From: Sphingomonas sp. H160509
GTDB lineage: Bacteria > Pseudomonadota > Alphaproteobacteria > Sphingomonadales > Sphingomonadaceae
NCBI RefSeq assembly: GCF_024124765.2
Contig: NZ_JAMXSR020000002.1
Location: 581,001 to 645,000 of the forward strand
Direction of reading: 5' to 3'
DNA: 64,000 nt
In this document: piece after piece, positions 44,371 through 52,758 of the stretch
Numbering within the stretch: position 1 is the first letter of the stretch
Layout: each line of letters begins with the position of its first letter
The notes under the pieces: model-generated
Told to the model about the DNA's origin: nothing
What the model saw: only the letters and a program-made list of their open reading frames with translations
Database searches by the model: none
Translations under genes and position numbers: made by a program

Positions 44371-45786
44371 TTACGTCCCCGGCGTGAACCCGTCATCGCG
44401 ATCCGGAGGCGTCGGCGCATGCACTTCGCTACAGATCGACCGTAGCGCGCCCTTCATCCCTTCCTCGAACGTCGGATGATAGATCGGCAGGTCGAGCACC
44501 TCGGTCGCGGTCCAACCGCTTTGTATCGCCCACGCAATCAGGTGCGCGCTATGCTCGACCGCGGGCCCCGCCATAGTCGCGCCGGTCAGACGCCCGTCGC
44601 GGCGATCGGCGTAGAACCGGACCAACCCCGCATGGCATGCCTCGACCTTCGCCCGGCCCTGATCGTCATACGACGCGGTACCGATGACAGTGTCGGCATC
44701 GTCATCCTTGGCGATCTTGCCGATGACCGCGACGTTAGGATGCGTAAAGGTGATCGCGAACGGCACGGTACGCTTGCCCGGCGTCACCTCGGGATAGCTC
44801 GCCGCGTTCCGCCCCGCGATCATACCCTCTGCCGATGCCTCGTGCAGTACCGCGCGGTCATGGTCCGCGTCGCCAGCGATGAAGATAGGCGCGGTGCCAC
44901 ACTGCATCGTCTCGCAGTCATAGTCCGGCATGCCGTGGTCATTGAGCGCAAGTCCGGTCGTTTCCAGTCCGATGCCCTTGATTCTTGGCGGACGCCCGGT
45001 CGCGACGAGCAGATAGTCGAAGCGCTGCTCGCCCGATGCAGAACCGCTCCAGGCCAGCTTGACGCCATCGCCGTCAGGCTCGACCGTGAGTTCGACACCC
45101 AGCAGGATCGGCATCTCGCGCGACAGGATCGCGTGATAGGCCTCGGCGACGTGGCGGTCCTTCAGTCCGCCAATCGTCTCGCCCGTATCGAACACCATCG
45201 TGTCGACGCCAAGCCGTGCCATTGCCTGCGCCATTTCCAGCCCCAGCGCGCCCGCGCCGATGACGCCGAGCGACTTCGGAAGGTCCTTTAGCTCGAAGAT
45301 GCTTTCGTTTGTTAGCACGCGGTCGCGTACGCCATCGAACATTTCGGGGATCGCAGGGCTCGATCCGGTCGCGATCACCACCGACTTCGCATGGACCTCG
45401 CGGCCGTCACTCAACGATAGGATCGTCGCACCCGCAAATTTTGCGCGTGCTTCGATCCTCACCTCCTCGGGCAGCTTATCGATCGATTTCTCGACACCCG
45501 CGACGAACGCATCGCGCTCCTTACGTACCCGCGCCATCACCGCGACGCCGTCGACCTTGCCCGACGCCTCGACACCGAAAACCGCCGCGTGCTCGACCGC
45601 ATGCATCGCGTTACCGGCCGCGATCAACAGCTTGGAGGGCATGCATCCCACGCTCGCGCAGGTCGTGCCGCCGAAGCCTTCGTCGATCAGCAGCGTCTTG
45701 GCGCCGTTGCGTCGGGCGCTGCGCTCGGCGGCGAGGCCAGCGGTTCCGGCACCGATGATTGCCACGTCGCAGGTCAGCTTGGTCAT
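44371..45786 (-). CDS. Dihydrolipoamide dehydrogenase-like flavoprotein
   Basis: A 471-residue class-I pyridine nucleotide-disulfide oxidoreductase: FAD motif VAIIGAGTAGLAAERSARR, redox CASVGC in GGTTCASVGCMPSK, NAD motif GVIGAGALGLEMAQAM, and the FAD-binding PIFIAGDAD. The C-terminal HPTFEEG has the catalytic His-x-x-x-x-Glu pair (HPTxxE) of the family. It is not next to pyruvate or 2-oxoglutarate dehydrogenase genes, so a stand-alone function (for example a mercuric reductase-like or general reductase) cannot be excluded; however no metal-binding domain is present. Confidence 0.85.
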   Translation of the reverse strand: MTKLTCDVAIIGAGTAGLAAERSARRNGAKTLLIDEGFGGTTCASVGCMPSKLLIAAGNAMHAVEHAAVFGVEASGKVDGVAVMARVRKERDAFVAGVEKSIDKLPEEVRIEARAKFAGATILSLSDGREVHAKSVVIATGSSPAIPEMFDGVRDRVLTNESIFELKDLPKSLGVIGAGALGLEMAQAMARLGVDTMVFDTGETIGGLKDRHVAEAYHAILSREMPILLGVELTVEPDGDGVKLAWSGSASGEQRFDYLLVATGRPPRIKGIGLETTGLALNDHGMPDYDCETMQCGTAPIFIAGDADHDRAVLHEASAEGMIAGRNAASYPEVTPGKRTVPFAITFTHPNVAVIGKIAKDDDADTVIGTASYDDQGRAKVEACHAGLVRFYADRRDGRLTGATMAGPAVEHSAHLIAWAIQSGWTATEVLDLPIYHPTFEEGMKGALRSICSEVHAPTPPDRDDGFTPGT

Positions 45787-45888
45787 AAGTCTCTCCGTTG
45801 CCGGAGAATTCCGGGGCCGCGGTCAACGAAACCTTCGATGCCGCCCAGCCGTTCCGCGGTGCAGCACATTCCTAGTCGAAGGACGCTT

Positions 45889-46515
45889 ATGTTAACGCTC
45901 CACCACCTGAACTACTCGCGCTCGATCCGCGTGATCTGGCTGCTCGAAGAGCTCGGCATCGAATACGACCTCGTCAAATACGAGCGTGACGAGAATTTCC
46001 GCGCGCCGGCAGAGCTCAAGGCGATCCATCCGCTCGGCAAGGCGCCGGTGCTGGTCGACGATGCGCTGACGCTCGCCGAGAGCGCGCCGATCCTGTCGTA
46101 TATCGACGAGCGCTACGGCGACCGCCGCTTCTCGCCGCCGGTCGATAGCGATGCGGCGGCCGTGCACGACGAATGGCTGCAATATGTCGAAAGCTCGGCG
46201 TCGTTGCCGATCATGATGACGTCGCTCGGCAAGCGGATGGGCGGGCTGCCCGACGGCCTCGCCAAGTTCACCGGCCCCGAAGTGACCAAGACGCTCGACT
46301 ATATCGGCGCGGGCGTCGGCGATGGCCCGTATCTAATGGGCGAACAACTCATGCTGGCCGATATCCAGATGTGCTATATCCTCGCGATCGCCGAGAGCGC
46401 CGGCTTGCTCAAGGAGCATCCCGACGTCGCGGCGTATCTGGATCGACTGCGCGCCCGTCCCGCATTCATCGCCGCGACCGAAATCGGTGGCCCGCTGATG
46501 CCGGCCCGCCGCTAA
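45889..46515 (+). CDS. Glutathione S-transferase
   Basis: A 208-residue two-domain GST. The thioredoxin-like N-terminal domain has HHLNYSRSIRVIWLLEELGI with the catalytic Ser/Tyr region, HPLGKAPVLVDD (cis-Pro) and LAESAPILSYIDERYG (the ES motif that binds gamma-glutamyl). The alpha-helical C-terminal domain ends PAFIAATEIGG. Start ATG 45889 has GAAGGA upstream. The longer open frame to 45589 overlaps the divergent Lpd gene and is not used. Substrate unknown. Confidence 0.9.
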   Translation: MLTLHHLNYSRSIRVIWLLEELGIEYDLVKYERDENFRAPAELKAIHPLGKAPVLVDDALTLAESAPILSYIDERYGDRRFSPPVDSDAAAVHDEWLQYVESSASLPIMMTSLGKRMGGLPDGLAKFTGPEVTKTLDYIGAGVGDGPYLMGEQLMLADIQMCYILAIAESAGLLKEHPDVAAYLDRLRARPAFIAATEIGGPLMPARR

Positions 46516-46543
46516 ACCCGGCGAGAGGGGGGTAACGGCCGCG

Positions 46544-47113
46544 TTACCCCCCGAAGCTGCGACCCCCAAAGCCGCCACCGAACCCGCCACGCGAGATCAC
46601 CGAACTGCGCGACTGGACGCGGGCAGGCGCCCGTGCCGTGGTCGGCGTGAAGGCGTCGGACCCTACGCGAGTCCGGCCCGTCACATAGTCCCGGTTGATC
46701 CGACCGCCAGCGCCGCCGTAGTAATTGCCGTCGCGGTCGCGGTACATCGGCGCGCCGCGGTTGCCGAAGCCACCGTTGAGCGCCTGCCCGACGAGGAAGC
46801 CGGTCAACAGCGGCGTAAAGAAGCTCCCGCCGCTGCCGTTGTTACGCGGTTCGCACTGCGCGGCGCCGTATTGCTCTTCGCAAGTCTGTCGGTCCTGGAA
46901 CCGTGGCGCAGTCTTTGCCGCATCGGCCTTCGCCTGCTCGAACGCGGTATCGCACTGGACTGCCGACAACGCACCGGCCGCGCGGCACTCCTGTACCGAC
47001 GCATAGCTCTGCGCCTCGACGGGCTTGCCGCCGACATCGCCATCGCAGGCGGTGAGTGAGATGCCCGATCCTGCGATCAGGCTGGTGAGAACGATCGATC
47101 TGGAACGCTTCAT
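46544..47113 (-). CDS. DUF1190 (YgiB/YjfM) lipoprotein
   Basis: A 189-residue lipoprotein: signal MKRSRSIVLTSLIAGSGISLTAC with the lipobox LTAC, then the DUF1190 core SVQECRAAGALSAVQCDTAFEQAKADAAKTAPRFQDRQTCEEQYGAAQC with four paired cysteines, a Gly-rich tail, and FFTPLLTGFLVGQAL. It is the third gene of the minus arm of the PspA island, as YjfM is in E. coli. Position and lipidation suggest it acts at the outer or inner membrane. Function is not established. Confidence 0.82.
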   Translation of the reverse strand: MKRSRSIVLTSLIAGSGISLTACDGDVGGKPVEAQSYASVQECRAAGALSAVQCDTAFEQAKADAAKTAPRFQDRQTCEEQYGAAQCEPRNNGSGGSFFTPLLTGFLVGQALNGGFGNRGAPMYRDRDGNYYGGAGGRINRDYVTGRTRVGSDAFTPTTARAPARVQSRSSVISRGGFGGGFGGRSFGG

Positions 47114-47124
47114 CGCTATGCCTC

Positions 47125-47538
47125 TCAGTTCGTCATGCAGGCGGCGTTGAGGATGCCGACGCACAGCGAGATGCTGCCCATATAGGTCGCTGCCGCGATT
47201 TCACCGCGGACGATCCGGTCGTTGAAATCGCGCATCACGAAATGCTGGACCACCAGGAACGTCACGATCTGGATAACGCCCGCGAGCAACGCCCACACCG
47301 CGAACTCGACCAGCGAAACGGTATGCGTCAGCGCGGATGCGAGCGGCAGGACATAGCCGAGCAGCGCCGCGCCGAGCGTGATCGCGGCGGCGGTATTGCC
47401 TTCGCGGATCAGCGACTTCTCATGATACGGTGTCGCGACCTGATAGACGATCTTGAACAGTATCGTGAACGCCCCCGCCGCGACGAACGCGATCAGGAAG
47501 GCGAGCGCGCTGGCGCCGAAGCTGTATTGGTCAATCAT
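47125..47538 (-). CDS. DUF350 (YjfL) inner-membrane protein
   Basis: A 137-residue protein with four hydrophobic helices (ALAFLIAFVAAGAFTILFKIVYQVATPY, AITLGAALLGYVLPLASAL, EFAVWALLAGVIQIVTFLVVQHFV, YMGSISLCVGILNAAC) matching DUF350. The EGNTAAAITLGAALLGY motif is the family signature. It lies 11 bases before the DUF1190 gene and 32 bases after the DUF2491 gene. DUF350 proteins are predicted membrane partners of PspA/ATP-grasp systems. Confidence 0.88.
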   Translation of the reverse strand: MIDQYSFGASALAFLIAFVAAGAFTILFKIVYQVATPYHEKSLIREGNTAAAITLGAALLGYVLPLASALTHTVSLVEFAVWALLAGVIQIVTFLVVQHFVMRDFNDRIVRGEIAAATYMGSISLCVGILNAACMTN

Positions 47539-47570
47539 GCTGGTTCCCCCGAAGCCGTTCGTGGCAGACG

Positions 47571-48212
47571 CTAGGCGCGGAACTCGCCGAGTTCCAGTGC
47601 CACGCCGAGCATGATCTCGAACGAGACGTCGCCGGACTCTGTCTCCATGTCGATCGCGAGTAGCAGTTCGCGCCCATCGTCGCCCGGCAAGTCGCGGCTG
47701 AACAGCATGCACGTCTGGAAGATGCGACGATCGACGATCCCGTCGCGATCGTCGTGCAACTCCTCCCAAAACGTCACGGGCTCCTGCTCGCTCGCTTCGG
47801 GGCCGAACCATGCGCGGCTGTATTCGGGCAGCCCTTCGGCGGTGAAGGTGCGTGCCTTGAGCCGGCTTTTCCACGCTGGGCGCTCGGCGGCCGACGACGG
47901 ATAGCTGCTGTCCCACGGCGCGAACAGCGTGACGTCCGTGACGTCCTGCCCGTCGCGGTCGTTCGACACCGCCTGGAACATGATGTCGTCGTCGGTGTAG
48001 AACCGGTGGACGAAGCCGCCTTCGTTGAGGTCGATCAGCCCCTGCGCGACGATCACCAGCGTATCGCGGTCGAACGGGAACAGGAGTTCCGATCCGAACC
48101 GGCGCCATGCGAGGGGATCGACCGTCACCGTCCGCCCCAGCGTGACGTTGCGGACGACGGGCAGGGCGTTGCCGTCAAGCGCTGGCTTGCGGCCGAACAG
48201 GCGATCGAACAT
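47571..48212 (-). CDS. DUF2491 (YjfK) protein
   Basis: A 213-residue soluble protein. The LPVVRNVTLGRTVTVDPLAW and DLNEGGFVHRFYTDDDIMFQAVS segments and the FWEELHDDRDG...QTCMLFSRDL stretch match the DUF2491/YjfK family. First gene of the minus arm and divergent from DUF2170 across 128 bases that should hold promoters for both arms. Biochemical role is unknown; family membership rests on similarity to E. coli YjfK. Confidence 0.8.
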   Translation of the reverse strand: MFDRLFGRKPALDGNALPVVRNVTLGRTVTVDPLAWRRFGSELLFPFDRDTLVIVAQGLIDLNEGGFVHRFYTDDDIMFQAVSNDRDGQDVTDVTLFAPWDSSYPSSAAERPAWKSRLKARTFTAEGLPEYSRAWFGPEASEQEPVTFWEELHDDRDGIVDRRIFQTCMLFSRDLPGDDGRELLLAIDMETESGDVSFEIMLGVALELGEFRA

Positions 48213-48340
48213 GCAATCCTCGCGTCTCTGTGGTTGGCGTGCCTCTTAGGCCAAAGCGCGGGCCGTCGCAAAGCGCCATTGGCGTGCCTTCCGCCTGCGC
48301 CTATGTGTCTGCGCGAGCGACAAGCACGGGAGTTCTTGCA

Positions 48341-48775
48341 TTGACCGACATCTGGACCGTCCGCAGCCTGAAGGCCGCGCTCGACACGTCCGAGCCTGCG
48401 AAAGCCGGCGAGTTTTCCGCACGGATCCTGGAGGGCGCGGACCCGGTGCTGCTCGTGACGATGCACCACCACGGCGACCTCGAACTGTTCGTCAACGTCA
48501 GCGAGGCGCAAATCGCATGCTCGACTTTACTATGGCCCTGCGATGAGCAGGAGGATCAGTTGGCGTTCAATACCTTCCTGCTGAAATCGCAGAAGCTGGT
48601 GCCGCTGTCGAACTTCGGGATCGGCACGGTCGATGGCCGCGATTATTACGAGTTGTTCGGCGAGCTCGCGACGTCGAGCCGGCTCGATACCGTGATCATC
48701 GAACTGCGCACGCTTGCCGAGAATGCGATCGATGCGGCCACCGACCTGCGCCACGCGCAGATCCCGGCTGTCTGA
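48341..48775 (+). CDS. DUF2170 (YjfI) protein
   Basis: A 144-residue soluble protein. LTDIWTVRSLKAALDTSEPAK, EVLLVTMHHHGDLELFVNVSEAQIACSTLLWP-like segment and NTFLLKSQKLVPLSNFGI match DUF2170/YjfI. The start is TTG 48341 because GGGAG lies eight bases before it and the preceding frame is nonconserved; other starts give an unsupported N-terminus. First gene of the plus arm and 38 bases before PspA. Role unknown, but always linked to PspA in this gene set. Confidence 0.78.
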   Translation: MTDIWTVRSLKAALDTSEPAKAGEFSARILEGADPVLLVTMHHHGDLELFVNVSEAQIACSTLLWPCDEQEDQLAFNTFLLKSQKLVPLSNFGIGTVDGRDYYELFGELATSSRLDTVIIELRTLAENAIDAATDLRHAQIPAV

Positions 48776-48813
48776 CATCGCCGCCTGATTTAGATACAAA
48801 CGGAGAGACTGGC

Positions 48814-49563
48814 ATGGCCATCTGGAGCAAGCTTTTCACCCTCGGTCGCGCCGGTGCGCACGAAGCGGGTGCGGCGGTCGTCGATGCGAACGCGCTACGC
48901 ATCCTCGACCAGGAAATCCGCGATGCCGACAAGGCGCAAGGCAAGGCACGCGACGATCTCGCGGGGCTGGTAGCGCGTCGCCGCATCCTCGAAACCGAAG
49001 TCGAGAGCTTCCGCGCTCAGGCGACCAAGTACGAGGCCTCGGCCCGGATCGCGGTCGAGAAGGGCAACATGGATCTCGCGCGCCAGGTCGCGCAGCGGAT
49101 CGCCGATCTCGAACAGGACATCGCGCTGAAGTCCCCGCAGGTCGAGGATATGCGTGCCGCCGAGGAGCAAATCCACACCGCCGTCGCGCAGACCGATCGG
49201 AAAATCGAACAGCTCCGCCGCGAGGTCGAGGTCGTCAAGGTCAACGAGTCGGTGCAGAAGGCGCAGGCTTCGGTTGCGTCGGGCAGCATGGGTGCGGGCA
49301 ACAAGCTCGGCTCGGCAGCCGACAGCCTCGCGCGTATTCGCGAGCGACAGGCTATCCGTGGCGAACGGATCAAGGCGGCAGGCGAGTTGGAAGACCGTCG
49401 CACTGGCGCCGATCTCGACGAGAAGCTGCGGCTGGCCGGTATCGGACCCGGCCAGTCTTCAGCCGATGACGTGCTTGCGCGCCTGACCGCTCCGAAGACG
49501 CCGGAACTCGGCCAGACGTTGCAGATCGAGCAGCGCGACGACTCCAAGACGTCGGACTCCTGA
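48814..49563 (+). CDS. PspA/IM30 family protein (YjfJ)
   Basis: A 249-residue PspA-type membrane-remodelling protein. Long coiled-coil helices (ALRILDQEIRDADKAQGKARDDLAGLVARR, ETEVESFRAQATKYEASARIAVEKGNMDLARQVAQRI, QTDRKIEQLRREVEVVKVNESVQKAQASVA) follow an amphipathic N-terminal helix (MAIWSKLFTLGRAG). PspA proteins form ESCRT-III-like assemblies on stressed membranes. It overlaps the ATP-grasp start by one base (TGATG). It probably protects the membrane or senses damage together with the DUF350 protein. Confidence 0.9.
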   Translation: MAIWSKLFTLGRAGAHEAGAAVVDANALRILDQEIRDADKAQGKARDDLAGLVARRRILETEVESFRAQATKYEASARIAVEKGNMDLARQVAQRIADLEQDIALKSPQVEDMRAAEEQIHTAVAQTDRKIEQLRREVEVVKVNESVQKAQASVASGSMGAGNKLGSAADSLARIRERQAIRGERIKAAGELEDRRTGADLDEKLRLAGIGPGQSSADDVLARLTAPKTPELGQTLQIEQRDDSKTSDS

Positions 49564-50732
49564 TGCGCCGGATCGCGGTCGACCCGCGCGGCGACTGGCG
49601 CGAGCGGGCCGACGCGATCGGGTTCGTCTATCACGACACGGATGGCGAACCCTATTGGGACGAGGGCGCGGCCTACGCCTTCACCCTGGCGGAGATCGAG
49701 GACGACCTCGAGCCCGCCGCGGAACAGCTGCACGCGATGTGCCTCGATCTGGTCGACGAGGTGGTCCGCGACCAGCAACTGATGGAACGCCTCGCGATCC
49801 CGCGCGAGCAGTGGAACTATGTCGCGGAGACGTGGCGGACGCGCCAGCCGTCGCTCTACGGGCGGTTCGATTTCGCGTACGACGGCACCGGCCCGGCCAA
49901 GCTCTATGAGTATAATGCCGATACGCCGACGTCGGTGTTCGAATGCGCGACGTTCCAGTGGATGTGGCTTGAGGACCTGCTCTCCAGCGGTGCGCTGCCG
50001 GCGGGAACGGACCAGTTCAACAGCCTGTTCGACAAGCTGCGCGAGCGGTTCCGCGCGCTGTTCCCGAGCGGCGGCTTCGTCCATTTCGCGGCGGATGCGT
50101 CGGCGATCGAGGATCGCCAGACGGTCCGGTTCTTCGAGGATCTGGCGTCGCAGGTCGGGATCGAGCCGAAGTTCGTCGAGATGAAGGATATCGGCCTCGC
50201 CGCCGACGGCCACTTCATCGATACCGACGGCTTCGAGGTGCAGGCCGCGTTCAAGCTGTATCCTTGGGAGTTCATGCTCCGCGAGCCCTACGCGCCGAAC
50301 CTGTCGCGCGCCGACGTGCGCTGGATCGAGCCCGCGTGGAAGTCGATCCTGTCGAACAAGGGCATCCTCCCGCTGCTGTGGGAACGCCATCCCGAGCATC
50401 CGAACCTGCTCCCGGCGTTCTTCGACGACGACCCCGCCGCCAAGATCCTCGGGCCTAAGTATGTCCGCAAACCGCTGTTCTCGCGCGAGGGTGCGAACGT
50501 CGAGGTGATAGGCGAGAGCGGCCACGCGGTGCTCGATCAGGGCTACGGCGCGGAGGGCGCGATCCGCCAGGCCTATGCACCGCCACCGGTGTTCGACGGT
50601 CGCCATCCGGTGATCGGCGCGTGGATGGTCGGCAATGAAGCCGCCGGCATCGGCGTTCGGGAAGACGACACGGTCGTAACGCGCAATCTCGCGCGGTTCG
50701 TGCCGCATATCATCGAGGCGAATGATGACTGA
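49563..50732 (+). CDS. Glutathionylspermidine synthase-like ATP-grasp ligase (YjfC)
   Basis: A 389-residue ATP-grasp protein of the GSP_synth family: RFDFAYDGTGPAKLYEYNADTPTSVFE is the substrate/Mg loop, FVHFAADASAIEDRQTVRFFEDLASQVGI and VQAAFKLYPWEFMLREPY are the ATP-binding region, and KPLFSREGANVEVI is the glycine loop. It lacks the amidase half of E. coli Gsp. Such stand-alone ligases are predicted to modify a peptide or membrane component by amide bond formation. It is embedded between PspA and the ankyrin gene with overlaps at both ends. Confidence 0.88.
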   Translation: MRRIAVDPRGDWRERADAIGFVYHDTDGEPYWDEGAAYAFTLAEIEDDLEPAAEQLHAMCLDLVDEVVRDQQLMERLAIPREQWNYVAETWRTRQPSLYGRFDFAYDGTGPAKLYEYNADTPTSVFECATFQWMWLEDLLSSGALPAGTDQFNSLFDKLRERFRALFPSGGFVHFAADASAIEDRQTVRFFEDLASQVGIEPKFVEMKDIGLAADGHFIDTDGFEVQAAFKLYPWEFMLREPYAPNLSRADVRWIEPAWKSILSNKGILPLLWERHPEHPNLLPAFFDDDPAAKILGPKYVRKPLFSREGANVEVIGESGHAVLDQGYGAEGAIRQAYAPPPVFDGRHPVIGAWMVGNEAAGIGVREDDTVVTRNLARFVPHIIEANDD

Positions 50733-51243
50733 CGTGCGAGACCTCCCCCCGTTGCCGCCGATGGAGCGGCTGGTCGAACTGATGTTCGACGCGGCACGGA
50801 CGGGGCGGGACGAGATGATCCCGGCGTTGTTGCAGGCGGGCGTCGATATCGAGGTGACCGACGCGAAGGGCTACACGCCGTTGGTGATCGCCAGCTACAA
50901 CGGCCAGGCGGAGGCGACCGCGGCGCTCCTCGCGGCCGGTGCGCAGGTCGATGGCGCAGCAGATGCTCGCGGCAATACCGCGCTGATGGGCGTCTGCTTC
51001 AAGGGCTATACCGAGATCGCGCAGATTCTGCTTGATGCCGGGGCCGACGTGAACCGGCGGAATGGCGTCGGACAGACGGCGCTGATGATGGCCGCGCTGG
51101 TGAACAAGACGGCGATCATCGACCTGTTGCTGGAGCACGGCGCGGACCCGGCGATCGTCGATGCGGCAGGGAACACCGTACACTCGCTGGCGGTGTCGCA
51201 GGGGAATACGGCTTTGGCCGAGCGCTTCGCAACGACTGGTTAG
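50722..51243 (+). CDS. Ankyrin-repeat protein
   Basis: A 173-residue protein made of about four ankyrin repeats (ARTGRDEMIPALLQAGVDIEVTD, KGYTPLVIASYNGQAEATAALLAAGAQVD, RGNTALMGVCFKGYTEIAQILLDAGADVN, VGQTALMMAALVNKTAIIDLLLEHGADP), with the TPL/TAL turn and LLxAGA helix motif. No export signal, so cytoplasmic. It overlaps the ATP-grasp gene by 11 bases and is the last gene of the plus arm. Ankyrin repeats bind proteins, so it may be an adaptor or inhibitor of the ligase; it is not in the E. coli gene set. Confidence 0.88.
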   Translation: MMTDVRDLPPLPPMERLVELMFDAARTGRDEMIPALLQAGVDIEVTDAKGYTPLVIASYNGQAEATAALLAAGAQVDGAADARGNTALMGVCFKGYTEIAQILLDAGADVNRRNGVGQTALMMAALVNKTAIIDLLLEHGADPAIVDAAGNTVHSLAVSQGNTALAERFATTG

Positions 51244-51251
51244 TCCCTACG

Positions 51252-52337
51252 CTACCACCCCGGCGAAGGCCGGGGTCCAAATGGAAAGGTCGCAGTAACG
51301 GAATACTGCGCTTCGTGAGCACCGTTCCCCAATTGGACCCCAGCCTTCGCCGGGGGTAAAAATTCGTGAAGGTCCTGCGGATCAATCCCCCCATGCGCTT
51401 TCGGCAACACCGCCCCGACATGCGCTTCGCCCCGAGCCTCCGCCAACCGCGTTTGCCGCTCGCGCTCGGCATACCCCGCCCGCTGCGACTCATCGCGCGC
51501 ATCATGACACGCCGGGCAACTGATCCCCTCCACGTATAACGGCGATGAACGGTCCGCGACGCTCACCGGCATCCGGCACGCATGGCACAGCACATGACTT
51601 CCCAAGGCAAGCCCATGTCCTACCGCAACCCGCTGATCGAACACGAAACACTCCCCCTCCCAAAGGCTCTCCGCCGCGGGCACGGTCTCCAGATACTTCA
51701 GGATGCCACCCTTGAGATGATACACCTCATCCAGCCCCTCGGCCTTCAGGAACGCGGTCGACTTCTCGCAGCGTATTCCCCCGGTGCAGAACATCGCGAT
51801 CTTCGGCGGCGGGCCGTCCCCGACCAGTTCGTCACGATGCTCGCGAAACCACGCTGGAAAATCGCGGAACGTGCGAGTCTGCGGATCGACTGCGCCAGCA
51901 AACGTTCCGACCGCGACCTCATAGTCGTTGCGCGTATCGATCACAATCGTCCCCGGCTCGGCGATCAGCGCGTTCCAGTCCTTCGGCTCGACATAATGCC
52001 CGACGCCCTCCAGCGGATCGATCGCAGGCTCGCCCATCGTCACGATCTCGCGCTTCAGCCGAACCTTCATCCGGTGAAACGGCATCGTTTCCGCGCGCGA
52101 TTCCTTGACGTCGAGATCCGCACATCCCGGCAGCGCGCGGATATGCGCAAGCACTGCGTCGATCCCCTCTTCGGACCCAGCGATCGTCCCGTTGATCCCC
52201 TCGGCGGCGAGCAGCAACGTCCCCTTCACCCCGTTGGAGCAGCAGGTGAGCGCGAGCGGCGGCTGCATCGCGGCGATGTCGGCGAACGGCGTGAAGCGGT
52301 ACAGCGCCACGACGCGGATGGGCAGGGTTTCGGTCAT
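51252..52337 (-). CDS. trhO: tRNA uridine hydroxylase TrhO (rhodanese/YceA family)
   Basis: A 361-residue protein. N-terminal UPF0176 domain ([29 protein letters not shown]), then a rhodanese domain with [16 protein letters not shown] and the loop [11 protein letters not shown] carrying the active Cys, and a zinc-binding-type tail (CHACRMPV...CPACHD). TrhO makes 5-hydroxyuridine at tRNA position 34 using prephenate-dependent or oxygen-dependent chemistry. The last 30-odd residues (after DLHEF) are encoded by the palindromic repeat at 51256-51357, an unusual C-terminal extension. It is downstream of the tyrosine-degradation genes on the same strand. Confidence 0.92.
   Translation of the reverse strand: MTETLPIRVVALYRFTPFADIAAMQPPLALTCCSNGVKGTLLLAAEGINGTIAGSEEGIDAVLAHIRALPGCADLDVKESRAETMPFHRMKVRLKREIVTMGEPAIDPLEGVGHYVEPKDWNALIAEPGTIVIDTRNDYEVAVGTFAGAVDPQTRTFRDFPAWFREHRDELVGDGPPPKIAMFCTGGIRCEKSTAFLKAEGLDEVYHLKGGILKYLETVPAAESLWEGECFVFDQRVAVGHGLALGSHVLCHACRMPVSVADRSSPLYVEGISCPACHDARDESQRAGYAERERQTRLAEARGEAHVGAVLPKAHGGIDPQDLHEFLPPAKAGVQLGNGAHEAQYSVTATFPFGPRPSPGW
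51256..51357. repeat. Palindromic repeat inside the trhO 3' end
   Basis: CACCCCGGCGAAGGCCGGGGTCC at the left and GGACCCCAGCCTTCGCCGGGG at the right form an inverted repeat with inner hairpins, like the CGAAGGCCGGGG type of intergenic palindrome. It is translated as the C-terminal tail of TrhO. A related palindrome without obvious coding role is at 62138-62221. Confidence 0.65.
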
Positions 52338-52392
52338 CGGTTCATCGTGCAGGGGAGGAGGTGCGCTCCCTTAGCGCAAGTCGCCCGCCCCG

Positions 52393-52758
52393 TCAGCCTG
52401 CCGTGACGATCATCCCGTCGACCACCGCGACGGGCCATGGCGTCAGCCGCGTTCCTCCGCACGGTCCGCCGACGCACGCGCCACTGTCGATCTCGAACAG
52501 CGCGGAGTGCCAACTACAAGCGATCAGGTCCCCGCGCGGCGTGAGATACTCGTCGAGCACCTGCGCGAGCGGCAGGCCCATATGCGGGCAGCGATCGACA
52601 TAGCCGAACACCGCATCGTCCTTGCGTACGACGAACCCGTGGAAGCGACCGGCGCGCATCTGGAGTACGAAGTTCCGCGCCTTGCCGTCGATGATTGCAT
52701 CGAGCGGCGCGAGTTTGATCCCGCCGGGCGTCGCGGTCAGCCGTTCGCTATCGCTCAT
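52393..52758 (-). CDS. Small Rieske [2Fe-2S] protein
   Basis: A 121-residue single-domain Rieske protein with the two cluster ligand pairs: CPHMGLPL and CSWHSALF. The separation is typical of bacterial ferredoxin-type Rieske domains. No membrane segment or signal is seen. Its ATG overlaps the maiA stop (ATGA), so it is translated with the tyrosine-degradation genes. It may transfer electrons to an oxygenase, or be a stand-alone component of aromatic catabolism; no cognate oxygenase is in the operon apart from the non-Rieske HmgA and HPPD. Confidence 0.88.
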   Translation of the reverse strand: MSDSERLTATPGGIKLAPLDAIIDGKARNFVLQMRAGRFHGFVVRKDDAVFGYVDRCPHMGLPLAQVLDEYLTPRGDLIACSWHSALFEIDSGACVGGPCGGTRLTPWPVAVVDGMIVTAG

